From: Pseudomonas moraviensis
GTDB taxonomy: Bacteria > Pseudomonadota > Gammaproteobacteria > Pseudomonadales > Pseudomonadaceae
DNA length: 64,000 bases
NCBI RefSeq assembly: GCF_900105805.1
Contig: NZ_LT629788.1
Location: 2,914,001 to 2,978,000, forward strand
Reading direction: 5' to 3'
Part shown: positions 34,459 through 42,745 of the stretch, piece by piece
How positions within the stretch are numbered: position 1 is the stretch's first letter
Layout: each line of letters opens with the position of its first letter
Position numbers and translations under genes: made by a program
The notes under the pieces: generated by a model
Told to the model about the DNA's origin: nothing
The model's database searches: none
What the model saw: only the letters and a program-made list of their open reading frames with translations

Positions 34459-35571
34459 ATGCACCTGACGCGCATTGCCCAAACCATCCTGCTCACGCTG
34501 GTCGCCAGCCACGCCGGCGCCGCGACGATGGACAGCGCCCGCACACAGATCGCCGAGCAGGCGCAAAAGCTTGAGCCGGAGCTGCTGGAAACCCGCCGCG
34601 ACCTTCACGCCCATCCGGAACTTGGCAACACCGAAAAACGCACCGCTGAGCTGGTCGCCAAACAGCTGCAAGCCATGGGCCTGGAAGTGAAAACCGGCGT
34701 CGCCCGGACCGGTGTGGTTGCTATCCTGAAGGGCGCCCTGCCCGGCCCGACCGTGGCGCTGCGCGCCGACATGGACGCGCTGCCGGTCAAGGAAGTCTCC
34801 GACTTGCCGTTCGCTTCGAAAGCCAAAGGCACGTATCTCGACAAGGAAGTCGACGTCATGCACGCCTGGGCCGGCGTTCCCGCCGGCCAGATCGCCTACC
34901 GCCCCGGGCCGACCCTGGCCAGTTCCGACGACCTGCGGATCAAGATCCACGGCAAACAAACCCACGCCGGCCGCCCGTGGGACGGCATCGACCCGATCAC
35001 CGTCGGCGCGCAAACCATCGTCGGCCTGCAAACCGTGGTCAGCCGTCGCACCGACATTTCCTCTTACCCGTCGGTAGTCAGCATCGGCACCATCAACGGC
35101 GGCACCCGCTACAACATCATCCCCGAATCACTCGACATGACCGGCACCATCCGCTCCTACGACTACGGCATCCGCCAGAAACTGCATGCCGACGTACGCC
35201 AGACGATCGAGAAAATCGCCGAAAGCGGCGGCGCCAAAGCCGACGTCACCATCATCGAAAAGTACGACCCGACGATCAACAACCCGGCACTGACGGAAAA
35301 GATGCTGCCGACCCTGAAGTGGGCCGCCAAGGATGATGTGGTGCAGGGTCCACTGGTGGGTGGTGCGGAAGATTTCTCGTTCTTTGCCAAAGAGGCGCCA
35401 GGGTTGTTCGTGTTTCTCGGAGTGACGCCCCGGGATCAGGACATGAGCAAAGCCGCGCCGAATCATAATCCGGGGTTCTTCGTGGATGAATCGGCGCTGG
35501 TGGTTGGGGTCAGGACATTGGCTTCGTTGGCCACGGATTATCTGTATGGGAATGCGGGGTTGGGCAAATAA
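34459..35571 (+). pseudogene. M20-family amidohydrolase with in-frame internal deletion of metal-site region
   Basis: 370 residues with an N-terminal signal peptide (about 1-21, ASHAGA-AT), so exported. The N-terminal part (ETRRDLHAHPELGNTEKRT, VALRADMDALPV) and the later parts (KIHGKQTHAGRPWDGIDPI, VGGAEDFSFFAKEAPGLFVFLG) are typical of IAA-amino-acid/hippurate hydrolases. Between them the sequence jumps from DVMHA (residue 136) straight to WAGVPAGQIAYRPGP. The family normally has CGHDxH plus a stretch with the paired Glu there, about 65-70 residues. These carry most metal ligands, so the product should not bind its metal pair normally. The frame stays open. Treated as a decayed gene, although a changed function is possible. 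Confidence 0.75.
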
Positions 35572-35602
35572 ACCCAGATGGCTGGAATCCTGAAGGTCAA
35601 AA

Positions 35603-35767
35603 GCCCCTCATCCTAGCCCTCTCCCAGAGGGAGAGGGGACTGACCGGGTTGTTCGAATGAGGTATGCCAACCTGAGATACCGAGTTGAATGCAGATTTTG
35701 AACAACTCACAAATCGGCTCCCTCTCCCTCGGGAGAGGGCTGGGCGGGCGGCGTTCCGATGAGGGGC
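35603..35767. repeat. Inverted repeat with CCCTCTCCC arms
   Basis: Ends GCCCCTCATC and GATGAGGGGC; inner arms TAGCCCTCTCCCAGAGGGAG and CCCTCGGGAGAGGGCTGG. About 70 bases of unique sequence lie between. Typical of a dispersed intergenic element. Confidence 0.75.
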
Positions 35768-35843
35768 GAATCCAGCACAAAACCAAAGCCAGACACCGCA
35801 TGCTTTTCACCACTCAAAACAATGAGCGCAAGCTCGAGTAGCT

Positions 35844-35871
35844 CTTGATCTTGATCTTGATCTTGATCTTG
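35844..35871. repeat. CTTGAT hexanucleotide tandem repeat
   Basis: Four complete CTTGAT units and a partial fifth. The unit number could vary by slippage. Confidence 0.9.
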
Positions 35872-36179
35872 GAGCCCGTCGGCAGGCTGAGCGGAGGGAT
35901 TGATCCGGGCGTGGGAGCGCAGCGACCGTACGACGCAGTCGTACACAGCGAGTGTAGGTGCAGCGAAGCAAACCGGAGCCGCTGCGCCAGGATCGATCCC
36001 GCAGCGAAGGAACCCCGAGCCCCAGCGAGCGGGCCGAACGTCAGGGCAAAGCGTTTTGGTTACTTTTGGGCGTCTGCAAAAGTGACCCGCCGTAAGGGCG
36101 GAACCGCCAGAAGCAACACCCGCAGCAACGGATATGCACCCAAACCACCCACAGCCTGGTCGGCCCAGAGGCCGCCAAG
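35872..36179. repeat. Dispersed-repeat-like segment of pseudomonad type
   Basis: GC-rich non-coding segment containing GCCCGTCGGCAGGCTGAGCG, AAAGCGTTTTGGTTACTTTT and CAAAAGTGACCCGCCGTAAG. I recognise this from pseudomonad genomes, where it is often mis-called as a short ORF reading KRFGYFWASAKVTRRKGGT. It ends at the stop codon of the GntR gene. Confidence 0.6.
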
Positions 36180-36180
36180 G

Positions 36181-36894
36181 TCAAACCACATCAACCCCAA
36201 CGTGAATCGCATCGTGCCGCCAAAACTCCAGATCACAATCAATCAACCGCCCATGCTGATCATAATTGACCCGCGCAATGCGCAACCCCGGACTCCCCAC
36301 CGACACCCGCAAAGCCGCCGCCGCATCGACAGATAAAGACGTAGGCACAATCTCAAACCGCACCCGGCCATAGTGCAAATCGTAATGCCCGGCATACAGC
36401 TCGGTAATCGACTGATTCAAATCAAAATCAAGAATCCCCGGAAAAAACTGCGGATTCAAATAGTGCTCCACATACAACACCAACCGCCCATCGATGCGCC
36501 GCGAACGGCAAATCTGAATGACGCTCGACAACGCCGGCAACTGCAACCACGCACACACCGCCGCCGAAGCCGGCTGCAAGCGCGCCGAAATCACCTCGGT
36601 CGAAGGCTCGCGCCCCTGCGCACTGACCATCGCGTGAAAGTGACTGCGCTGCATCAGGTTGTAAGCCAGACGCGGCGGCGACACGAACCAGCCGCGCCGC
36701 TCCTCGCGATAAATCTGCCCCTGCGCCTCCAGTTGCAACAACGCCTCACGCACAGTGATCCGCGTGGTCCCGAACAACTCGCTGAGCTTGCGCTCGGCCG
36801 GCAATTTGCTCCCGGCCGCCAGCAAACCATGATCAATCTGCTCCTGCAGCACTTGGCCAATGGTTGTCACCGCTTTCGTTGCCTCGTCGCGCAT
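36181..36894 (-). CDS. GntR-family regulator with UTRA ligand domain
   Basis: 237-residue regulator. The N-terminal winged helix (about 1-75) has LPAERKLSELFGTTRITVREALLQLEAQG; the UTRA domain (about 85-235) has RSRRIDGRLVLYVEHYLNP and the closing CDLEFWRHDAIHV. UTRA members of this kind include PhnF/PhnR regulators of phosphonate or phosphate-related genes. The ATG at 36894 was preferred to the TTG three bases earlier. Divergent from the ABC substrate-binding gene, with TAGACCA sites on both sides of the gap. Confidence 0.9.
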   Translation of the reverse strand: MRDEATKAVTTIGQVLQEQIDHGLLAAGSKLPAERKLSELFGTTRITVREALLQLEAQGQIYREERRGWFVSPPRLAYNLMQRSHFHAMVSAQGREPSTEVISARLQPASAAVCAWLQLPALSSVIQICRSRRIDGRLVLYVEHYLNPQFFPGILDFDLNQSITELYAGHYDLHYGRVRFEIVPTSLSVDAAAALRVSVGSPGLRIARVNYDQHGRLIDCDLEFWRHDAIHVGVDVV

Positions 36895-36908
36895 CAACGT
36901 TACCTATC

Positions 36909-36920
36909 TGGACTAGACCA
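36909..36920. promoter_or_regulatory. Candidate GntR operator 1 (TGGACTAGACCA)
   Basis: Dyad CTGG-N6-CCAG at 36908-36921, 14 bases before the GntR start. It resembles the PhnF site TGGTATAGACCA known from mycobacteria. Confidence 0.55.
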
Positions 36921-37186
36921 GCACTGTTTCGGGGCGTAACTGACCGCCGATCAAAGCGCTTGCGTAGATTGCAAGCCTAGGCAGTGCAGATGACCGACAG
37001 ATGACAAAACTGCCGAACGGTCGCGTTCACGGCTTGCAATACATCGGCCAAGTCCCCTGCCCGCCGGGCCTGCGCCATGGTCTACGCTTATTTGGCAGCC
37101 ACCGATCCCGGGCAGGCAAACGACCTGCCACAAGGCCATCGACATCAAAGTGTCATCCAGCCCGCCTAAATTGGCTCAGGTATTGC

Positions 37187-37198
37187 TGACCTAGACCA
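37187..37198. promoter_or_regulatory. Candidate GntR operator 2 (TGACCTAGACCA)
   Basis: Shares CTAGACCA with operator 1 and lies 45 bases before the binding-protein start, where it could overlap that gene's promoter. Confidence 0.5.
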
Positions 37199-37243
37199 AC
37201 ACAACCGCAATCGCAGCGTTGAACACGACCAAGGAGCTTCGGA

Positions 37244-38311
37244 ATGAAACAGCTTTTCCTGGCAACACTGTTAGGCTCGACCATTGCAATGTGCACCGCC
37301 GCCATGGCGGCCGACACCGATCTGAAAACACTCGAAGCCGCTGCGAAGGCGGAAGGCGCCGTCAACAGCGTCGGGATGCCCGATGACTGGGCCAACTGGA
37401 AAGGCACCTGGGAAGACCTGGCCAAGAAATACGGACTGAAACACATCGACACCGACATGAGTTCGGCCCAGGAAATCGCCAAGTTCGCCGCCGAAAAAGA
37501 CAATGCTACTGCCGACATTGGCGACGTCGGTGCCGCCTTCGGCCCGATCGCGGTCAAGCAAGGTGTGGTGCAACCGTACAAGCCGAGCACCTGGGACCAG
37601 GTTCCGGACTGGGCCAAGGACAAGGACGGCAACTGGGCGCTGGCCTACACCGGCACCATCGCCTTTATCGTCAACAAGAAGCTGCTGCATGGCTCCGACG
37701 TGCCGACCAAATGGGCGGATCTGAAAACCGGCAAGTACAAGGTCTCCATCGGCGACGTCAGCACCGCCGCCCAGGCCGCCAACGGCGTGCTCGCTGCGGC
37801 TTTGGCCAACGGTGGTGACGAGAAGAACATCAAGCCAGCCCTGCTGCTGTTCGCCGACCTCGCCAAACAGGGTCGCCTGTCGATGGCCAACCCGACCATC
37901 GCCACCATGGAAAAAGGCGAAATCGAAGTCGGTGTGGTCTGGGATTTCAACGGCCTCAGCTACAAAGCCAAGATGGCCAACCCGGATGATTACGTGGTGC
38001 TGATCCCGTCCGACGGTTCGGTGATTTCCGGCTACACCACGATCATCAACAAATACGCGAAAAACCCCAACGCCGCCAAGCTGACCCGCGAATACATCTT
38101 CAGCGACGCCGGCCAGACCAACCTCGCCCGCGGCAACGCCCGTCCGATCCGCGCCGAACACCTGCAACTGCCGGAAGACGTGAAAGCCAAACTGCTGCCG
38201 AACGAGCAGTACAAGAAGGTCACGCCGGTCAAGGATGCCGACGCGTGGGAAAAGACCTCCAAAGCCCTGCCGCAGCAGTGGAACGAGGAAGTCATCGTAG
38301 AGATGAAATAA
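37244..38311 (+). CDS. ABC transporter periplasmic substrate-binding protein (phosphonate/2-aminoethylphosphonate type candidate)
   Basis: 355-residue periplasmic protein with signal peptide (about 1-22, TAAMA-AD). It belongs to the iron/AEP-type cluster of extracellular binding proteins: GMPDDWANWKGTWEDLAKKYG, ADIGDVGAAFGPIAVKQG, ALAYTGTIAFIVNKK, GYTTIINKYAKNPNAAKL. It heads a set with a phosphatase-type enzyme, two permeases and an ATPase. A GntR/UTRA regulator and PhnF-like operators next door favour a phosphonate or phosphoester ligand, but this is inference. Start ATG at 37244 after AAGGAG. Confidence 0.85.
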   Translation: MKQLFLATLLGSTIAMCTAAMAADTDLKTLEAAAKAEGAVNSVGMPDDWANWKGTWEDLAKKYGLKHIDTDMSSAQEIAKFAAEKDNATADIGDVGAAFGPIAVKQGVVQPYKPSTWDQVPDWAKDKDGNWALAYTGTIAFIVNKKLLHGSDVPTKWADLKTGKYKVSIGDVSTAAQAANGVLAAALANGGDEKNIKPALLLFADLAKQGRLSMANPTIATMEKGEIEVGVVWDFNGLSYKAKMANPDDYVVLIPSDGSVISGYTTIINKYAKNPNAAKLTREYIFSDAGQTNLARGNARPIRAEHLQLPEDVKAKLLPNEQYKKVTPVKDADAWEKTSKALPQQWNEEVIVEMK

Positions 38312-38348
38312 ACCTGATCACCACTATGTGACCTGAAACAAATCCCCA

Positions 38349-38439
38349 TGTAGGCGTGAGCCTGCTCGCGATAGCGGTCGAACATTCAACGACGATGTTG
38401 GCTGAACCACCGCCATCGCGAGCAGGCTCACTCCTACAG
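38349..38439. repeat. REP doublet, GTAGGAGTGAGCC type
   Basis: Inverted arms (one reads GTAGGCGTGAGCC) around a spacer with ACATTCAACGACGATGTTGGCTGA, broken here only by its centre; same orientation as the copy at 60963. It lies inside the ABC locus. Confidence 0.88.
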
Positions 38440-38489
38440 GAGATCTCGGTTGGATCTGAATTTTCCTGTTTCGCGGAGTTCTTGCCCCT

Positions 38490-39296
38490 ATGAAGCACAA
38501 CGTCATCCTTGTCGTGCTCGACGGCCTCAATTACGAGGTTGCGCGTCACGCCATGGGGCATCTGCAGGCTTATGTCGGCGCAGGACGCGCGGCGCTCTAT
38601 CAACTGGAGTGCGAACTGCCCGCCCTGTCCCGGCCGCTCTATGAATGCATTCTCACCGGCGTGCCGCCGATCGACAGCGGCATCGTCCACAACAACGTCT
38701 CGCGCCTGTCCAGCCAGCGCAGCATCTATCACTACGCCCGCGATGCCGGACTGAAAACCGCCGCTGCGGCGTACCACTGGGTCAGCGAGTTGTATAACCG
38801 CTCACCGTTCGTGGCGGCGCGCGACCGCCACACCGACGATCCGACGTTGCCGATCCAGCACGGCCATTTCTACTGGAACGATCATTATCCGGATTCGCAC
38901 CTGTTCGCCGACGCGGAAAACCTGCGACTGCGTCACGCGCCGAATTTCCTCCTGATCCATCCGATGAACATCGACGATGCCGGGCACAAGCACGGCCTCG
39001 ACAGCTCGCAATACCGCAACAGCGCCCGCTCCGCGGACATCATCCTCGCCGACTATCTGCAGACCTGGCTCGACGCTGGTTATCAGGTATTGGTGACCGC
39101 CGACCACGGCATGAACAACGATCGCTCGCACAACGGCCTGCTGGTGGAAGAACGTCAGGTGCCGCTGTTCGTCCTCGGCGATGCGTTCAGCCTCAACCCT
39201 GACGCCACACCGAAACAGACCGAGCTTTGCGGCACAGTCTGCGAACTGCTCGGCGTGCCCCACGACAAACCTGTGTGCCGGGAGCTGCTCAAGTGA
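38490..39296 (+). CDS. Alkaline-phosphatase-superfamily hydrolase (type I phosphodiesterase/pyrophosphatase fold)
   Basis: 268-residue enzyme. Metal and nucleophile sites of the superfamily are visible: VVLDGLN (D11), the candidate nucleophile Ser47 in ALSRPLYECILTG, HPMNIDDAGHKHG with the second metal set, and TADHGMN. No signal peptide, so it is probably cytoplasmic and acts after import. Position between the binding protein and the permeases suggests it cleaves the imported substrate, a phosphonate, phosphomonoester or phosphodiester. Shorter than phosphonoacetate hydrolase PhnA. Exact reaction unknown. Its stop overlaps the likely GTG start of the first permease. Confidence 0.82.
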   Translation: MKHNVILVVLDGLNYEVARHAMGHLQAYVGAGRAALYQLECELPALSRPLYECILTGVPPIDSGIVHNNVSRLSSQRSIYHYARDAGLKTAAAAYHWVSELYNRSPFVAARDRHTDDPTLPIQHGHFYWNDHYPDSHLFADAENLRLRHAPNFLLIHPMNIDDAGHKHGLDSSQYRNSARSADIILADYLQTWLDAGYQVLVTADHGMNNDRSHNGLLVEERQVPLFVLGDAFSLNPDATPKQTELCGTVCELLGVPHDKPVCRELLK

Positions 39297-40138
39297 ACTC
39301 CATGACTCGCGGCAAATGGCTCGCGGCGCTGTGTCTGGTGCCCTTCGCGCTGTTCTTCATCGTTTTCGAAATCGCCCCGCTGGTCTGGGTGATGATCAAC
39401 AGCCTGCAATCGGAAGAGTCCGGTTGGGGCCTGGCCAATTTCAGCAAGGTCTTCGGATCGAAATTCTATCGGCAGGCGATCCAGTACAGCCTCGAGATCA
39501 GTTTCTGGTCGAGCGTATTCGGCATCATCATCGCCGTGCTCGGCGCATATTCATTGCGCCGAGTCGATTCGAAGCTGCGCAACTTCGTGAATGCCTTCGC
39601 CAACATGACCAGCAACTTTGCCGGCGTGCCGCTGGCGTTCGCGTTCATCATCCTGCTCGGTTTCAACGGCAGCATCACCATCATGCTCAAGCAGTCGGGG
39701 ATCATTCAGGACTTCAACCTGTATTCGAAAACCGGCCTGATCATTCTCTACACCTACTTCCAGATTCCCCTCGGCGTGCTGCTGCTCTACCCGGCCTTCG
39801 ACGCCCTGCGTGAAGACTGGCGCGAGTCCGCTGCGTTGCTCGGCGCCAACAGCTGGCAGTTCTGGCGGCACATCGGTCTGCCGGTGCTGACCCCGGCACT
39901 GCTCGGCACTTTCGTCATCCTGCTGGCCAACGCCCTTGGCGCGTACGCCACGGTTTATGCGCTGACCACCGGCAACTTCAACGTTCTGCCGATCCGTATC
40001 GCAGCGATGGTGTCCGGGGACATTTCCCTCGATCCGAACCTGGCCAGTGCACTGGCCGTGGTGCTCGTGGCGCTGATGACCATCGTCACCGTCGTGCATC
40101 AACTGCTGCTGAAGAGGAGCTACCATGTCTCGCGCTGA
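39293..40138 (+). CDS. ABC transporter permease 1
   Basis: 281-residue inner-membrane permease of the binding-protein-dependent (MalF/PotB-like) type, about six spans. The coupling loop EAA-type motif reads DWRESAALLGANSWQFWRHIGLPVLTPAL. The GTG at 39293 overlaps the stop of the upstream gene and has GGAG eight bases upstream; the ATG at 39302 is the alternative with poorer spacing. Its 3' end overlaps the second permease by 14 bases. Confidence 0.88.
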   Translation: MNSMTRGKWLAALCLVPFALFFIVFEIAPLVWVMINSLQSEESGWGLANFSKVFGSKFYRQAIQYSLEISFWSSVFGIIIAVLGAYSLRRVDSKLRNFVNAFANMTSNFAGVPLAFAFIILLGFNGSITIMLKQSGIIQDFNLYSKTGLIILYTYFQIPLGVLLLYPAFDALREDWRESAALLGANSWQFWRHIGLPVLTPALLGTFVILLANALGAYATVYALTTGNFNVLPIRIAAMVSGDISLDPNLASALAVVLVALMTIVTVVHQLLLKRSYHVSR

Positions 40139-40925
40139 ATCCGGCCCGGCCGGCCTCTACCACCGCGTCGTGGTCTACCTGCTGTTCGCCATCCTGTTGT
40201 TGCCGCTGGCGGGCACACTGGTCTACTCGATCGCCAGCAGTTGGTCGGCGACGATCCTGCCCAGCGGCTTCACCTTCAAGTGGTACATCCAGCTGTGGAG
40301 CGATCCGCGCTTTCTGCACGCCTTCGGCCAGTCGCTGATCGTCTGCGTCGGTGCCCTGGTGCTCTCGGTGGTGCTGATCCTGCCGCTGCTGTTCGTCGTG
40401 CATTACTACTTTCCCAGGCTCGATGCGCTGATGAACATCCTCATCCTGCTGCCCTTCGCGGTGCCGCCAGTGGTGTCCTCGGTGGGGTTGTTGCAGCTCT
40501 ACGGTTCCGGGCCGATGGCGATGGTCGGCACGCCGTGGATTCTGATCGGCTGCTACTTCACCGTGGCGCTGCCCTTCATGTACCGGGCGATCACCAACAA
40601 CCTGCAAGCGATCAACCTGCGCGACCTGATGGACGCCGCGCAACTGCTCGGCGCCAGCACCTTTCAAGCGGCGTTCCTGGTGGTGCTGCCGAATTTGCGC
40701 AAGGGTCTGATGGTGGCGTTGCTGCTGTCGTTCTCATTCCTCTTCGGCGAGTTCGTGTTCGCCAATATTCTGGTCGGCACGCGCTACGAAACCCTGCAGG
40801 TGTATCTGAACAACATGCGCAACAGCAGCGGTCACTTCACCAGTGCGCTGGTCATCTCGTATTTCTTCTTCGTGCTGGTCCTGACCTGGATCGCCAACAT
40901 CTTGAACAAGGACAAAAGCGAATGA
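40125..40925 (+). CDS. ABC transporter permease 2
   Basis: 266-residue inner-membrane permease, partner of permease 1, about six spans. The coupling motif is DLMDAAQLLGASTFQAAFLVVLPNLRKGL. ATG at 40125 with GAGGAG upstream inside the first permease gene. The stop overlaps the ATPase start (ATGA). Confidence 0.9.
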   Translation: MSRAESGPAGLYHRVVVYLLFAILLLPLAGTLVYSIASSWSATILPSGFTFKWYIQLWSDPRFLHAFGQSLIVCVGALVLSVVLILPLLFVVHYYFPRLDALMNILILLPFAVPPVVSSVGLLQLYGSGPMAMVGTPWILIGCYFTVALPFMYRAITNNLQAINLRDLMDAAQLLGASTFQAAFLVVLPNLRKGLMVALLLSFSFLFGEFVFANILVGTRYETLQVYLNNMRNSSGHFTSALVISYFFFVLVLTWIANILNKDKSE

Positions 40926-41911
40926 GCTATGTCAGCGTCCAACACCTGCAGAAAAGTTATGCCGGCACCACGGTGTTCAGCGATATCGATTGCGAAATCC
41001 ACAAGGGCGAGTTCGTCACCCTGCTCGGCCCGTCCGGGTGCGGCAAATCCACCCTGTTGCGTTGCATTGCCGGGCTGACCCCGGTGGATGGCGGCCAGAT
41101 CCTCCTCGACGGCGTCGATATCGTGCCATTGAGCCCGCAGAAACGCGGCATCGGCATGGTCTTTCAGAGTTACGCGCTATTCCCCAACATGACCGTCGAG
41201 CAGAACGTCGCTTTCGGCTTGCGCATGCAAAAGGTCAATGCCGATGACAGTCACAAGCGCGTCGCTGAAGTGCTGAAACTGGTTGAGTTGCATGACTTCG
41301 CCAGCCGCTATCCGCATCAACTGTCCGGTGGCCAATGCCAACGGGTTGCCCTCGCCCGTTCGCTAGTGACCCGCCCGCGTTTGTTGCTGCTGGATGAGCC
41401 GCTGTCAGCACTCGACGCACGGATTCGCAAGCACCTGCGCGAGCAGATCCGCCAGATCCAGCGGGAGCTCGGCCTGACCACGATCTTTGTCACCCACGAT
41501 CAGGAAGAAGCGCTGACCATGTCCGATCGCATTTTCCTGATGAACCAGGGGAAGATCGTCCAGAGCGGCGACGCCGAAACCCTCTATACCGCGCCGGTGG
41601 ATGTATTCGCCGCCGGCTTCATCGGCAACTACAACCTGCTCGACGCCGATGCCGCCTCGAAGCTGTTGCAACGGCCGGTCAACCACCGCATCGCCATCCG
41701 CCCGGAAGCCATCGAGCTGAGCCTCGACGGCGAACTGGAGGCACAGATCCGCAGCCACAGCCTGCTCGGCAACGTCATTCGTTATCGCATCGAAGCGCGC
41801 GGTGTGGAATTGGTGGTCGATGTGCTCAACCGTTCGGCCGCCGATCTGCATCCCGACGGACAGCGCCTGGCACTTTCCATCGATCCGACGGCCTTGTGCG
41901 AAGTAGCTTAA
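40922..41911 (+). CDS. ABC transporter ATP-binding protein
   Basis: 329-residue ATPase. Walker A GPSGCGKST (near residues 37-45), Q-loop FQSYALFPNMT, signature LSGGQCQRVALARSL (Cys where Gln or Lys is common), Walker B LLLLDEPLSALD and the switch His in IFVTHDQEEALTMSD. The C-terminal 90 residues form a TOBE-type regulatory domain (RIAIRPEAIELSLDGE). Energises uptake through the two adjacent permeases. ATGA overlap with permease 2. Confidence 0.93.
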   Translation: MSYVSVQHLQKSYAGTTVFSDIDCEIHKGEFVTLLGPSGCGKSTLLRCIAGLTPVDGGQILLDGVDIVPLSPQKRGIGMVFQSYALFPNMTVEQNVAFGLRMQKVNADDSHKRVAEVLKLVELHDFASRYPHQLSGGQCQRVALARSLVTRPRLLLLDEPLSALDARIRKHLREQIRQIQRELGLTTIFVTHDQEEALTMSDRIFLMNQGKIVQSGDAETLYTAPVDVFAAGFIGNYNLLDADAASKLLQRPVNHRIAIRPEAIELSLDGELEAQIRSHSLLGNVIRYRIEARGVELVVDVLNRSAADLHPDGQRLALSIDPTALCEVA

Positions 41912-41913
41912 AA

Positions 41914-42006
41914 GCAGCTGCAAGCTTCGAGCTGCAAGCTTCAAGCTGTAGACTTCGGTCCACCTGATTTTAATTCTTGCAGCTCGAGGCTTGTAGCTTG
42001 CAGCTG
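41914..42006. repeat. AGCTGCAAGCTT-type inverted repeat
   Basis: Arms built of repeated AGCTGCAAGCTTCGAGCTGC and complementary CTTGCAGCTCGAGGCTTGTAG blocks around an AT-rich centre. A different family from the GAGCCTGCTCGCGA elements. It fills nearly all the space between the ATPase and HAD genes. Confidence 0.8.
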
Positions 42007-42023
42007 TTCTCGGAGAGAACCCG

Positions 42024-42677
42024 ATGGCTTTGGCAATTTTTGATCTGGACGAAACGCTGATCCACGGCGACTGCGCGACCCTCTGGAGCGAGCAGATGGG
42101 GCGCCTGGGCTGGGTCGATCCCGAGTCGTTCATGCGTCGCAACAATGAGCTGATGGACGCCTACAGCCATGGCAAATTGCGCATGGAAGAGTACATGGAT
42201 TTCAGCCTCGAACCGCTGATCGGGCGTACCCCGGAAGAGGTCGAGCACCTCGTGGGGCCTTGGGTTGAAGACTTCATCGAGCCGATCATTTTCAGCGACG
42301 CGACGAGAACCATCGCCGCCCATCGCAAGGCCGGCGACCGGATTCTGGTGATCTCGGCGTCCGGTACGCACCTGGTTCGTCCGATCGCCGATCGTCTGGG
42401 CATCGACGAGATACTGGCCATCGAACTTGAAGTCGCCCATGGCGTGTACAGCGGCAACACCGTCGGCACCCTGACGTACCGCGAAGGCAAGATCACCCGC
42501 TTGCTGGAATGGCTCGATGCCGAAGAGGAAAACCTCGAAGGCGCGAGTTTCTATTCCGACTCACGCAATGATCTGCCGCTGCTGCTGAAGGTGGATTTCC
42601 CGCACGTGGTCAACCCGGATCCGGTGCTGCTGGAGCACGCAGAAAAGGCCGGCTGGCCGATCCATCACTGGAGATAA
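42024..42677 (+). CDS. HAD-IB family phosphatase (SerB-like)
   Basis: 217-residue HAD hydrolase. Motif I is FDLDETLIHGD (nucleophile Asp8), motif II is VISASGTHLVRPIA, motif III is GKITRLLEWL and motif IV is YSDSRNDLPLL. The helical cap between I and II fits subfamily IB (phosphoserine and histidinol-phosphate phosphatases). Substrate not readable. It follows the ABC locus in the same direction after a repeat element, so it may or may not be co-transcribed. ATG at 42024. Confidence 0.88.
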   Translation: MALAIFDLDETLIHGDCATLWSEQMGRLGWVDPESFMRRNNELMDAYSHGKLRMEEYMDFSLEPLIGRTPEEVEHLVGPWVEDFIEPIIFSDATRTIAAHRKAGDRILVISASGTHLVRPIADRLGIDEILAIELEVAHGVYSGNTVGTLTYREGKITRLLEWLDAEEENLEGASFYSDSRNDLPLLLKVDFPHVVNPDPVLLEHAEKAGWPIHHWR

Positions 42678-42701
42678 CCGAAGATCCAGTGTGCACGCTA
42701 C

Positions 42702-42734
42702 CTGTGGCGAGGGAGCTTGCTCCCTCGCCACAAG
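42702..42734. repeat. Single REP palindrome, TGGCGAGGGAGC type
   Basis: TGTGGCGAGGGAGC-TT-GCTCCCTCGCCACA, a 14-bp perfect hairpin between convergent genes; it may also act as a terminator. Related to the doublet at 19186. Confidence 0.85.
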
Positions 42735-42745
42735 GCTTAGTGATG

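Larger units (their letters stand above)
35572..36180. other. 609-base repeat-rich gap
   Basis: No protein gene is supported. It holds an inverted repeat at 35603-35767, a hexanucleotide run at 35844-35871 and a long dispersed-repeat-like segment at 35872-36179. Open frames across it (such as 35845-36336) read GC-rich repeat DNA and are not credible genes. Confidence 0.6.
36895..37243. promoter_or_regulatory. 349-base divergent gap of the GntR/ABC locus
   Basis: No gene is supported. It contains one TAGACCA dyad near each gene (36909 and 37187), a GCTTGC-N7-GCAAGC inverted repeat at 36958-36976, and the ribosome site AAGGAG before the binding-protein ATG. Confidence 0.55.

Noticed and set aside
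35845..36336. Open frames in the repeat-rich gap upstream of the GntR gene
   Set aside because: They read GC-rich dispersed-repeat DNA known to give spurious calls; no ribosome site or domain.
40241..40921. N-terminal extension of the ATP-binding protein frame to 40241
   Set aside because: The extension reads the permease gene out of frame. The true start is the ATG at 40922 overlapping the permease stop.
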